Assembly (NCBI GenBank): GCA_012934845.2 | Contig: WNNJ02001742.1 | Span: forward strand, 42,500-106,499 | Direction: 5' to 3' | Source: Pomphorhynchus laevis | Taxonomy: Eukaryota; Acanthocephala; Palaeacanthocephala; Echinorhynchida; Pomphorhynchidae | DNA: 64,000 nucleotides | Part shown: piece after piece, positions 8,985-21,100 of the stretch | Layout: the number at the start of each line of letters is the position of its first letter | Numbering within the stretch: the stretch's first letter is position 1 | The notes under the pieces: generated by a model | Told to the model about the DNA's origin: nothing | The model's input: the letters and a program-made list of their open reading frames with translations, nothing else | The model's database searches: none | Made by a program: the position numbers and the translations under genes

Positions 8985-9770
8985 ACTAAACTAGTTTGAG
9001 AATAGCAAGTTATTGCAAACATTAGTAGTTTTTAAATTGAAGGCTGCACCTTCCTTTAATAACGATTATTTAATTATATTTGCAAAATGTGAAATGAAGT
9101 ACTTCATCCAATATAAATTAAATACAGCAGACGAGTTGAAAGACAATCAATCATATATTTTATGTAAATTTACGGATGATTGTCAGCTAGCATTTAAATG
9201 ACCTAAACGTAAAATGTAAGTGTATTGTATCATTGTCTAATGAAGTCAAAGAGTACTAAAATATAGCACAATGCCGTTGGCTTAAATATAGGATTGAAGC
9301 AAAAGTAAAAAATAAAAACATTCAAATTTCAATTGTAACAAAGATCGCATAAGTTTATTGATTTTAAATTAGGAAAGAAACTATATATGACAAGTTTGAA
9401 ATTGCAAGTAATTGCAAATATAGGTAGGTTTTCAAATTGAAAATTTGCCCATCCCTTACCAACGATTAGTCAATTTGAAATCGGAAATGATTTCAATTAA
9501 ATTTTTAAATTCACAAACGAAAAGTATTTCATTCAGTTAAATTGCCAATAAAAGTAGACGTGTCGAATGATCGTCAGCCGACATAAAAAGAACCGAAATG
9601 TTAAATGTTGGTATTGGATCAGTAGTAGCTAATGAGGTCCACCAATGCTGAAATGTTACGTACTACTGTTGGCCTATAAATATAATTGAATTAAAATACA
9701 GAATAAAAATAGCTACTATAATTTCAATTGCAACAATGACTGCACAGGTATATTAACTTAAAATGTTGAT
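8985..9770. repeat. Two diverged tandem copies of a ~375-bp repeat
   Basis: Units at about 8990-9375 and 9376-9770 share CAAGTTTGAAATTGCAAGTAATTGC-like starts, an AACGATTA(T/G) segment, a GATGATTGTCAGC-like segment and an end near CAATTTCAATTGTAACAA. A third partial copy lies at 43375-43560. The unit edge AAATTAGGAAAGAAACTA resembles the inverted-repeat arms around the LINE. Confidence 0.55.
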
Positions 9771-11687
9771 TAATTATTCAAAATTAAAGAGTAAATAAAT
9801 TTTTAAAATCAAGTTAAACGTCTTTGAAATAAAATCGACTTGTTCCCCATTTGAGGTAATTACTTTAAGATAATCTCATAAATATTATTATTAAAAATAA
9901 TTTAATCAAAAAAATTTTTTAATGACAAAAAAATTATTTGAAGTATTTCAAAATGCCGCTTATGTACATTTTAGTTTGAAGACTTTTATTTTCGAGCATG
10001 ATAACATCTTAATTTATGATAAATAAACGGCCATGCTAAATACCGACATGTATGGAAGTCTTAGTTGTTACAATAAGCTAAAAATATGCTAAACATATAG
10101 ACTGTAGAATATATTGACAAGTGAACATGATTTTTGTGTACTTTTATATATTTAATATATATTATCTTTATTTGATATACTTATTTATATTCATAAACAA
10201 GATGTGTATGAACAGTGGCATACTTGATTTTTGAAAACACAAAATGTAAACATAATTAGCAGTCTAAATACAACAAAATTAAATAATAATATGGGTTTAT
10301 TTACTAACAATACAACAATACAAGTTTGGTGATTATAAACTTTTTAGTTGAAAAATCTATGCATCTTAAATTGCATCTTGTGTAAAAAATATTCGATAGT
10401 ACTGAAAGAGTGTAATTTGATAAATTATTTTAATTTATCATTTATATTTTGCAAATTGTGAACTTATCACTACGGCATTCGTTTACGTCTACGTAATCAA
10501 TGAATATTAAGATACAATTAAAACTTAATTATATTCACTGGATATTTATTTATTACATTTGCAAAACAAGTAGATAAAACTCAAACAAATAATTACGAAA
10601 TATGTTGAATTATATGCATCCATAACTCAAATAATTGATTTAAAGGCACTAATGTCGGTTCCCTAATGTGCGATATGACATTTGAAGCATGATGAAATTA
10701 CGCTGACGAAGCAAAATTACATTTAATGCACATTACGTTTATTACACTTTAGTAAAATCTGTGAATGCTTATCATGAATCAAAGCTATTTAAGTAGCTCT
10801 TACCTACCGAATATGTAAAAACATTGATAATAAAAGATATTTAAACACATGATTGCAGTAAAGCGCTAATAACAGACTATGATGTGAACATCTCTAATTT
10901 TCTTAACAGTTAGCAAAGCAGAATTGGTTTTTAAAAGTTTGCAGTCGTATCGGATTAATTGTTTTTATGCAACTCAATTATGAATTGGAATTATTTGCAT
11001 CTTAATAATTGCACGGAAGAATCCAAGTAATACTACGACACGTTTTATGTTTTTAGAAAATTACAGCTTTGAATAATCAAATAGACTTTAATACATCCTG
11101 TTATGTATACATTAACGGAAGTGTTTGCACATTAAACAGAACATGAAATAATCCAATTTATGTCGTTTCTTAAACGTTAATGACGTTATTTTAAAGCATT
11201 TATGAGTAATTAACAAACGAGTAATAAATTAAATTATTTTTTATACCTACGTCAGTTCTGAAAACATGTGTTACATAACCATCAATTTGATTACACAAAT
11301 TTGCCTTACAATAATGTTATATTACCTAACATTACATTCCGTGGTCGAAAATACTTTTGATCATAGAGATAAGAATAATGAGATGCCCACTCTGTGTCCC
11401 TATTTTGACTAAATAATAGTTTTAGTATAAACCTAATTAAACTAAGTTTTATCTTGTGTTACATTTTATTTTAAAGATAATTTCGTTGGTATCGATCCTG
11501 ATCAAAATTTACAAATGATTTTACTAGTCTTTTTGTACTTTACGAGGGCACTGTTTAATCTATAGGATTAAACAGCTAAATTTGGATAATGTATGCCGAA
11601 AGCGTACTTACTGTAAAAATTATTACTAAAATCATATTGAATCAAAACTCAAAACTGAATCAAAATAATCATTTAATTAATTGATTC
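9771..11687. other. AT-rich intergenic stretch
   Basis: I see no gene, convincing exon or recognised element here. Confidence 0.5.
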
Positions 11688-12020
11688 ATATGTAGGATAA
11701 TTTTAACTGCGATTGGTCACTGCTTGTAATGACAAATATTAAGTAATTTCAATTAGTATATGTAATTGAAATTATTATAATTTGAACTTATTACCTATAA
11801 GTAATTTCAATTACTTATAGGTAATTTGCAAACGTAATTTATTACATGAATGATTTTGTTTTCCTTTGCTATCTTACTGAGTACAAGTTATATAAAAGTT
11901 ATATTGATAAGATGATTTAAACTTCAAAATTGATGTTTAAATGTACATTTTTTAAGAAACTAATTTCATGAGACTTACTTTCATATGTAGGATAATTTTA
12001 GATGCGATTGGTCATTGCTT
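11688..12020. repeat. Direct repeat pair upstream of the GPCR
   Basis: CATATGTAGGATAATTTTA plus TGCGATTGGTCA(C/T)TGCTT occurs at about 11688-11728 and again at about 11983-12022, enclosing about 255 bp that includes tandem GTAATTTCAATTA units. The pair could bound an insertion, or it could be two copies of an upstream element of the receptor gene. Confidence 0.5.
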
Positions 12021-12247
12021 TCAACATCATGTGTGCTAAATGTAATTTATTTAATAAATATAGATAATTTATAAATATAAAATTGATTTTAGATTTAAAT
12101 TTAGCATATAAATTTGTATTCATATTCACTGAGTATATAATTAACTGTTAGCTGCTTTTAATTACTTAATTATTTATTAATTAAATAATTTAATTCTTAT
12201 TTATTTAAATACTTATTTAGAAACTTCTTTTCTGGCGTAGAATAACA

Positions 12248-13423
12248 ATGACCTGGAATTATACTTGCTGTTATCTTAAAGCGGAAGATCCATTATGTTA
12301 TACTTCATCCCAGTTGTATCCGTTATCAATACCGAAAATTACCACGCTATGCGATGGCGTTCACAGATATCAAAGAATCGTGCGTGGTACATTGCAATCT
12401 TCAACATGTGCAGTTATGACAATGGGTATAATACTACATATTCTCTGTATTTGGATATTTATCAGAGGATCATTTCGAAAAATCCCTAGCATCCGCTTTT
12501 TTATTCTTCTTTCACTTTGGAATATAGTATCTCTATCGACAAATCATTTAAGCTACGTTATCAAAGCCTTCAGACCTCAACTTTACACTTACAAGGCTTT
12601 CTGTGCAATGTTTGGAATTTTATTCATATACCCGAGACAGCTTTCGTCCTGTATTTTAGCATTAATATCAATTGAACACATGTTTATTATGAAATATCCC
12701 TTTCACAGGCTACTTATCGATAAGTATCGTACAACGGTGATGATTATTGTTATGTTATTTATAGCTTTACCTATACCTTTAGATATTATATTTTATGTTA
12801 CCGCTGCTGAGAACACGCTAAGTTATTGTCATATTAATATTGAACTAAAAAGTGGACATGCATATCAAGTATTCCGAAATGTATTCATTACTCTTACCTA
12901 CGCCCTAATTCCTTTCATTGCTAATCTACTATGTGATTTTGAAGTACTTCGAATGATAAGAAATAAAATGAAGAAATCTACACAGTCTGATACAGAAACA
13001 GATTTTAATAAGAGAGGCAGTAGTAATATTTTCAAATCATCCCTGAATCAAAGAACCCGAATGAAACTACTGATGTCAGTTGCCTTTCTTGTGTTGCTAA
13101 TGCCGTACTACTCTCATTGGTTTGTTACACTTTTATTTGATTACCCAAAGTACTGCAAACATTTGAACAATCTGTACGAAGATGTACAACTCTGTATGGG
13201 TAGTCGACGTCCACTCTTCGTGGCCTGGGAAAGAATTCTTAGAGATATCAATCATTCTATACATTTCTTCATCTACATTGTCACCAGTCAGGCGTTCAGA
13301 CACGATGCGAAGTATTTCTATTGGCAATGTCCGATCGGCTTTCTAAGGCATGGATGTAAGTCTGGATGGGAAAATAAAGATAACGTAGTGAGGCCCATGA
13401 CATTATTGGATGATGATACTTAG
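12248..13423 (+). CDS. Class A (rhodopsin-like) GPCR, intronless
   Basis: A 391-residue seven-helix receptor. Helices at about 52-76, 83-108, 115-145, 163-187, 209-235, 275-300 and 330-352. The conserved disulphide pair is present (Cys in TYKAFCAMF before helix 3, Cys in LSYCHINIE in loop 2). The helix-3 DRY box is EHM (LISIEHMFIM). Helix 6 keeps the proline in VLLMPYYSH but not CWxP. Helix 7 reads RDINHSIHFFIYI in place of NPxxY, similar to FMRFamide-type and flatworm orphan peptide receptors. Ligand unknown. No signal peptide is visible. The start is the first ATG of the frame, after a short AT-rich upstream region. A membrane role in neuropeptide signalling is inference. Confidence 0.85.
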   Translation: MTWNYTCCYLKAEDPLCYTSSQLYPLSIPKITTLCDGVHRYQRIVRGTLQSSTCAVMTMGIILHILCIWIFIRGSFRKIPSIRFFILLSLWNIVSLSTNHLSYVIKAFRPQLYTYKAFCAMFGILFIYPRQLSSCILALISIEHMFIMKYPFHRLLIDKYRTTVMIIVMLFIALPIPLDIIFYVTAAENTLSYCHINIELKSGHAYQVFRNVFITLTYALIPFIANLLCDFEVLRMIRNKMKKSTQSDTETDFNKRGSSNIFKSSLNQRTRMKLLMSVAFLVLLMPYYSHWFVTLLFDYPKYCKHLNNLYEDVQLCMGSRRPLFVAWERILRDINHSIHFFIYIVTSQAFRHDAKYFYWQCPIGFLRHGCKSGWENKDNVVRPMTLLDDDT

Positions 13424-13860
13424 ATACATGTTGGATTTGAGATACAAGCCAAATTAGCTATTTTCTGTTCTTGGATTTTATCTAAATTTTTATATTTTAT
13501 GTAAATGACAAATGCAGAAAATAATATAATCAATGTAATTATAGAAGCGACATACAACACTTATTGTTCACGTTATTTGTATAAAATTTAAATTGATGTT
13601 TTTTAAATTTTTTAAATTTAGACAAATGGTTTTGCAACTTATTGAGCTCTATTGAGCTGAATCGGTAGATTAATTGAGAAAAACATCGTTAAATTTTAAA
13701 TATAAATCAGATATTTATACAAATTCAATCTCAGACTGCTATGATCTCAAAGTTGGACTATTTTAATTAAAACATAATATTTACAATAAATCAAATTAAA
13801 AATAAATTTAATAAAAGTTTAATATAAATAAACATTTAAAATTAATATTTTAGCATGTTT
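13424..13860. other. 3' flank of the GPCR gene
   Basis: AT-rich, non-coding. It contains AATAAA-like signals (for example near 13786) that could end the GPCR transcript. Confidence 0.35.
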
Positions 13861-14275
13861 ATGAATGGATAATAAATAATATACTTTGTATTATAATAAG
13901 ATACACCAGATTATCAAATTTCACAAGAGGAAATACGTCTTTAGCGTGTATTTGTCCCCGCTGCTATGTTGGGTCGAGGAATAGGGTCGAAACCTGATTA
14001 CGTAGCAGTTCATCCTGATAACCTTTAATCCTTATTCTTATGCATCGTCTGTTATTTATTAGTCAATTCATAACAATTGACTTTTATTTAAATCGTTATA
14101 TAAATATGCATTACATAAAATCTTACTAAATTATTTATTATTCATAATTATTTTTTATTTATACATAGTATAAAATACGTAAACTCAATTATCTGATCTG
14201 ATTTGTTCTACCGACAAGTTATTATTGACCTGTGAACTTTGCTTTCCCTGTAATATCACGTCTGTCAGAAATACT
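13861..14275 (+). mobile_element. Naiad 3'-end fragment
   Basis: Matches the end of the Naiad C-terminal frame (ATGGATAATAAATAATATAC) and its 3' region, with a diverged structured motif at 13955-14023. It runs on through TTGTTCTACCGACAAG and CCTGTGAACTTTGCTTTCCC, as the upstream pseudo-LTR copy does at 5533-5580. Older than the element at 5.5-9 kb. Confidence 0.75.
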
Positions 14276-14339
14276 AAAACTATGTATTATTGATTTGACA
14301 TTATTATTTCTGCTAATTTTCAAGCAAATTTGATGGGTT

Positions 14340-14500
14340 TTTTCTATTTATTATAATGTTTGACTTTTATTTTAAAATTATGTTTTAAATTTTAAATTGA
14401 TATAAATATAAATTGTATAAAATATTATATAATTATTTATCATTTATCTTTATTTTTAAAGATACGTAAACTCAGTTATCTTATCTGGTCGTTTGCAACA
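14340..14500 (+). mobile_element. Second decayed Naiad tail
   Basis: AT-rich tail ending in GATACGTAAACTCAGTTATCTTATCTGG, matching the Naiad 3' end. Confidence 0.5.
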
Positions 14501-15149
14501 AATCTTCTGTCTTCCTTTCTCTATTAGCCAGAAGGCAAATTATTGGAACCTAAATGCTGATAAACGTTTCGTGATTATTCAAAAATTTCAAAAATTTCAA
14601 AATTTAAACTTTTATTCAAAAGTTGTCCAAACTGAGTTTTGTTTTCGTCAAATAAATTAATACCCACAACAGTTGGAAATCGCAAACTGTGATAAGGCGA
14701 TCACTTAATTAGCTGAATTATTTTATACCAACTTTTATTTGGAGATGGATATATAGAATACTCCAGAAAAAAATATAGTTTAATCGTAAATATTGTTCAA
14801 GCGTCTAACAATTTATTGTCCAATGATACGTTCGATGAGCTTTTAAATTATTCAGGGCGTTTAAACATCGATGTTTAAACAACCTGAACAATTTAAATTT
14901 ATTGTTTTACTTGGGATATTTTTAATAAATAGTATTTCTTATCAAACGTTCGTTATAATTTGATAAAATATATGTAGTTTTTCTTATGGTTGTATATTAA
15001 TGTATTTGAATTATCAATGTTTTTAATTAGTCAGATCAGCATATTAGTCTAAGTATTTTATAATAATAAAATTAAAATAATAAATAATTATATAACAGAT
15101 ATAATTATAATTATAATTATATAATTATAGTTATTATAATTATATAAGA

Positions 15150-15290
15150 TTATTTATAACAGGTATTTAAAATATAAATCGATTTCTATGAATTGACTAA
15201 TACACAATATACGATGTATAAGAATAAGGAATAGAGGCCAACAGGAGGGACTGCTATGTAATCAGGTTTCGGTTCCTATATATTATAACG
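15150..15290 (-). mobile_element. Naiad 3'-end fragment, minus strand
   Basis: The reverse complement carries GGTTCCGAAACCTGATTACATAGCAG-like sequence and TTCTTATACATCGTATATTG, the conserved 3' block. The 5' stem of the structured motif is lost. Confidence 0.6.
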
Positions 15291-15304
15291 ATAGAACTTA
15301 TTTC

Positions 15305-15745
15305 AATAAAAAATCATTTTTATTTTGCTATTCCTGTTATGGAAGTTTGAAAGTTAAATGCATATAAGTTTGGTATATATTTCGCTACTTTATACATAGT
15401 AGTGGGGCCAATAACTTCCATCTAACATGGGGTTATGCGCGTACCTGAAAATGTTTACAAAAATTACGGTCTTTATGAATGACTACTTTAATTCTGTCGG
15501 ATTTTATAGTTTCTGGTGATTTAACCAGAATAATAACAATTGCGTTATTAACACTTATGAATCTCGCTAAGCAATCTTTAGAGATTAACGCAAAAAATAT
15601 TTTTACAAACCTTTAATAATTTCTGGCTTATCTTGCAAAAACTTGGCATTTAGTGTCATAATTGATATGCATTTTGAAAACGTTTGTTTATCCATTTAAC
15701 TTCCAAACTTCCATAACCGGAATAGCAAAATAAAAATGTTTTTTT
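15305..15745. repeat. Inverted repeat, ~58-bp arms
   Basis: The arm at 15305-15362 (TTTTATTTTGCTATTCCTG, TTATGGAAGTTTG) is inverted at 15688-15745 with about 90% identity, enclosing about 325 bp. It could be a small terminal-inverted-repeat element or an inverted duplication. No transposase is seen. Confidence 0.6.
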
Positions 15746-15845
15746 TAATCGAAATATCAAGGCAAAATGCCATAAATAGATAAAGTTGTAAACCATTACG
15801 GTTATTTGTCGATTATTGTTTACGATATGCTGACCCAATCATTAC

Positions 15846-17946
15846 TCCCGAAAAAGTCACCTGATAAAAAGATAAATAACAAAGGTAGGATGCAGATGAC
15901 GCCATCTTATATCTTGAGATTAATTTTCGCCAAAGAATAAAAAAGAAAGAAAGAAATTTATATTTTGCAGCTTCAAGAGATCTGAAAGATATATTGGATA
16001 ACGCGTCAACGAAAAATAAACGAGTGGATCAAAATGATACATATTATGAATATGAAGATCAAAATCATAGCGTGATTTTGATTTGTGATTAGAGATCAAT
16101 TTACAATATAGCAATTAAAAATAGCTTGGAAATTTATTTATTTCTTTTATTTTTCAAGTTTTACGGTAGTTTGAAAAGCACTGTCACACGTTGTTGATAA
16201 TAAATTGCTTATTTTGCTTGTTCTTTAAGCTTATATATCCTGAAGACTACTTTCAGATCGAAAGTAATTTGTTTTTGCCAAACTAGACTCAAGAAAATAA
16301 ATTTCAAATCTTAGATATTTTAGGTAAAAGTATACCCAAAATACAGGTTATCATAATAGTATTAATATTATTATATTATTATGATATTATATTATTTCGG
16401 GTCACATCGATTGAGCACTCTGAATTTTATCCATTTATTGTATCCACTACTGGTGGAGTTAGTCAAAATGCGAATGTTTATTCTAAAGCGAATAGCGACC
16501 AAGAAAACAAACAAGAATTGGCAGGATTATCAACAAACTATATAGATTTGCCCATTACCTTGAATCTTAAATTGCCGAAAGTAGCTGCATTGTGCATTTT
16601 CCGCTTTTTGGCGAGCAACAAATTGAAGCATTTCAGTGTATGTAAAAAAATTAAATGTAAAAATGTATTATTATGATTATGTGATATTATGGTGTGATTT
16701 TCTAATATGATAGTATATAAAACTATTTAACATATACCATGCATAATTAGAATGGATTTCAAATTGTTTATGCTAGATATTGTGTGTTTCCATTTTTAAT
16801 TTCTACAGTTCAATTAAATCAATTTTGACACTAGCAAAATAATTTTTTCTTTTACATTATAAGTACTTCCTAGAAAGAATTATGCTAATTGTAATCAGAT
16901 TTTTGAAACTTGTTCGAAATTAACAACAATACGCTTTGCGTACATAAATATTTGCCATTATAATTTATAAAATTAATTTATGAACAAGTAATTTATAAAC
17001 TTATTTAAATAAGTTTACTCTGCTTTCCTTCATTGAGTTGACTAAAACAATCCCAACACTCAATGGACAGATTTTTATGATGGACTGTTTCTTGTCACGG
17101 ATATTATAAAATGTATAAATAGATGATCGAAGTAGTTTTATGATTATTTACATAATTTTTTTGATAATCTATTATTTATTTGATTTAGTTGACGTGATAT
17201 TATTATGTCATGATCAGTTTCTCACAAAAACAAAACTGAGCAATTTTCTTAAGTCATATAACTAAATAATTTTATCAGATTCGGCATTGGAATATTATAT
17301 TTTATTGTAATAAAATATAATTAATATAATTAACTTTATTGTAATTCACTAAAAGTTCAAAGTTTAATGTTCAATTCAAGGTATGCATAAGAATTACAAT
17401 ATATTTTTAGGTCAAATAGTGTTAGTTACACGAATAGAAATCGCCGTATTTTATACTTTGCATATTACAATCAATTTTATGGTTAGTGTTTTCCATTGCA
17501 GATAAAAGTAAAAAACTACTAAAATATGTATAAAAATCGAATTGTGTCATAACAAAAACAGTTTACAGCTGTCAAGTGATTGTTTAATTTCGCAGTTTTA
17601 TGCATATCCTAAAATTTACCAGCCTAAAAAGCGTTTCAGTAAAAAATGTATTCAGGTATTTTTTAAATTTTGAAAATAAAACTAGTTTAAAGGTATACAT
17701 CACCAGCAGAGGAAACATGCAATTCTATTTAAATTTACAAAGTTATGTATTGATATAAATTTTTAGTGTTTTTCTCAACTGACATACAGGTATGTTGCCT
17801 ACATTCATTTTTGTCTGTCTAACTAATATATAAACGATGACAAAATAAAAATTAATATATAACTTCGCGTTTGTAGATTTTTTTGAAAAGTAGCAGAAAT
17901 ATAAGAGAAGTAAGTACTAGTACCGTTGAAGTAAAACTGTTAGAAA
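15846..17946. other. AT-rich region upstream of the lyase-like gene
   Basis: No coding signal recognised. It probably contains the promoter and 5'UTR of the downstream gene, but I see no distinct element. Confidence 0.4.
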
Positions 17947-18106
17947 ATGAGTGAATTACAAACTGCTCAATCTGAAATGGAATATCATATTTCGGCATTT
18001 ACTCCTTTCGACGATAATGGTGATATCGGTTTTGACAAAATTGATGACTACGTAAAATATATTGCAAGTTTGAAAGTCGACGGTATTAGTATTATGGGAA
18101 TTTCAG
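17947..18106 (+). CDS. Lyase-like gene, exon 1
   Basis: ATG to MGIS+G, ending at the donor GTAAGC in phase 1. It includes the first barrel strand AFTPF and half of the GxxGE loop. Confidence 0.85.
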
Positions 18107-21100
18107 GTAAGCGAATTTTACTAGCATCGAGAAATGACTTTTCGAGTGTTTTGTTAATATTTTATTCTGCTTTATCAAATGAAGTAAATAATTCAAATTT
18201 CTAAATTATTTATTATTGGAATTTATCTAATTAAATTTTAATTAAACTTCTATTAAACTTTACCTAATTTACCATATTACTTATTTTACTTATATTTTAA
18301 CTCATTTTTTATAAATTAATTTGATTAGATTGACAGTAGTATTTTATTCGATAATTGATTTATCTGCATTCTAAATTGTGATATAAAGATTTTTTATTCA
18401 TAATATAAAATGTGTGTTTTATATTATTTTGCTATTGAAAAGTTTTTTTTATTTTTATGTTAATTTTTTTTATCTGATAAAATTTTCCGATCAATAAATT
18501 TTTAATTATTCAAATTAATTTATAGATTATATTTTAATTACCTAAATTTTACTTTAATATTTAGTTTGACTCTATATTTAGATTAGAATATTTCTGTTAG
18601 TAAATTTATTCGTCGCGCAGCTTGCTTTCGACAATATGCGAGACACGAAGTTTGCATGCATTAAATTGGCTAATAAAATTTTTATATTGATTAAAATTAG
18701 CTACTGATTAGCTACTATAGTTAACATACCAATGATTCACCTTTTTTTGTCGATAGAAATTTCTCATTGTCGTTACTTTAAGCACACAGCGTGATTTAAA
18801 TGCTTATTGAAATATAATATAAATATGAAATTAATATAAAAATTTAAATTAAAAAATATATAAATATAAATATTAATATATTTTAATAATATAATATTAA
18901 CAAAATATAACGAGGAAATTCGCTACAAAATATAAATTGACAATCAGAAACAACCTATTTGATTTTGAAATACGCTACACAAATATGTACTACTATAACT
19001 CACAAGTAAAATTGTCAAATTGAATTTGTGTGTCTTAGTGAAAATATTTGCTTCGAAGTTTAAAACTTTTAGACAAATTTGAAATATAATTTGATATTTC
19101 GTAAAATTAAAATCTTAGAGGAATAAAGTTTATCTGAATGCCCCGTAGCACCAAGTCACACCAAGAGTTTAAACTTAATTAAATCGTGCTGCATTGCACG
19201 ATTTAATAAAAACAAATAAATTTATCAATTTTAAAGTCAGTTCCTTATACCATGCCAACTAAATCGCCTACCATATAAAAATACATTTCCCCTTCAACTA
19301 AAAAGTATGAAATTTATTCATTCTTTCAAAAAGTATGCAATTTATTCATTCTTTCAACAAAGCAATATTTAAATTGCTCATGCCTACATCAAAACAGGAT
19401 ACAAATTGATCATAAAAAGAAATTTTTTAGATAGGATTTAACTGCCTTATCTTCAACCAAATATGACGATGAGATTCGACACAAAATATGTCAATAATCT
19501 TTTGAAATACGTGACACTAATGTTTTGCCGTGACACTTATGTTAAATTATTTAAATATTTAAATAATTTAAAGCATAAATTAATTTAAATTTTTATTAAT
19601 TTATATTAATTTATATTATTATCAATTTAAAGTTTTGTTAATTTTTTAACAAAAATTTGTGAAACATTTTATTGTAATCATGATGATGATAGCAGGAGCT
19701 ATCGAAATATAAATTTTTTATCAAATAAAAGATAATGTCTGCCTCTTTGTTCCTATAATAACTATATATTTGAAATGGAAGAAGATTATGGGTTTAGTAT
19801 TTATTATCTAATTTTAAAACAATACATATTTAAATAATTTAAAGCATAATGTTTATCCACAATAATCTTTAATTTTGTAACAGCAAGCAACTCAAATAGT
19901 TTTGATTAATGCAAAACCTTTTCAGTTTTTCTTAAATGTACGAAAATTACATATACGGAAAGTAGATTAAATTTAAATTTTGTATCCAAAATATGGCTCC
20001 AAACAGAAAGAATTAAAACTTATAATCCCTTAATAATTAAAATGCATGTATGCTTTAAACTATAGATTAGTATATTTAATGCAGCATCGTTTTTGATCAT
20101 ATTAGCAGGATAACAAACACTTAGTAGTGTACACATATCTGATTATTAAACTTTTCTAATTTTTAATTCAATTAATAATTTTTTGCTTTAATTTATTTTT
20201 TATCAATTGAATGTTTAGATTAAATGTAAATTAAATGTAAACACTTCCATCCATCATATTTATACATTATTGTTTTACACAGGCGAAGGTATGTCAATGA
20301 CTATTGAAGAGCGAAAGAAAACTGCCGAAAAATTTCTAGCTGCTACAAAGAAACATGGCATAAAATACGTGAACATCAACGTATCTTCCATGTGTATTAA
20401 AGATATACAGGTCAGTAAGTTGAACTGATTAAAGTAAGTCAAAAATATAACAAAAATATTTTGATAAAATGCAAATTGTGCTGATTTGGTATGCATAGAC
20501 TTGCATTAGTTTTTACAAATTAATTTTTTCAGGTTGTAATTTGTATTTGCGACCACTGAAATATTTATTATCAACATAATTTTTGGTAATTGCTCGAATA
20601 ATTTGAGAGTAATAATGTAAGCTTCCAATTAAGTGCTAGCAATTAATTTTCACATGTGTGTCACAAGCCATAAAAATCATTTCCGGCATCCCATACTTAA
20701 ATTAACATTAATTAAATCATATTCACGTGTTAACTTATTTCTTTCGTAGTATGAAATTATTTTCTAAATTAGTGGCTCGAAAATGTAAATTATTTTTTTG
20801 CAAAAGAAATGATAACGGACTAAAAATATTAATATAAATTTTACAAAATATTTTTAATATTTTGTATAAAATATTTTCTCAAAACAAAAAACGATCTTTG
20901 AATGTAATTTTAATGTATAATTATCTGATAATTAATGTTCGAACAAGCGATATATAAAATGATAATAAAATGCTACACGTTATTTAGGAACTGGCCGCTC
21001 ACGCTGACTTACATGGAGCATCATCTGTCAGTGTTCTACCAAATATGTTTCATAAACCCACTTGTGCAGGAGAAATAATAGATTACCTAGAGACTATCTC

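Larger units (their letters stand above)
18107..20282 (+). other. Lyase-like gene, intron 1
   Basis: About 2.2 kb, AT-rich. It carries dispersed repeat A copy 2 (19153-19352) and a decayed hammerhead-type motif (19680-19707). Confidence 0.7.
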
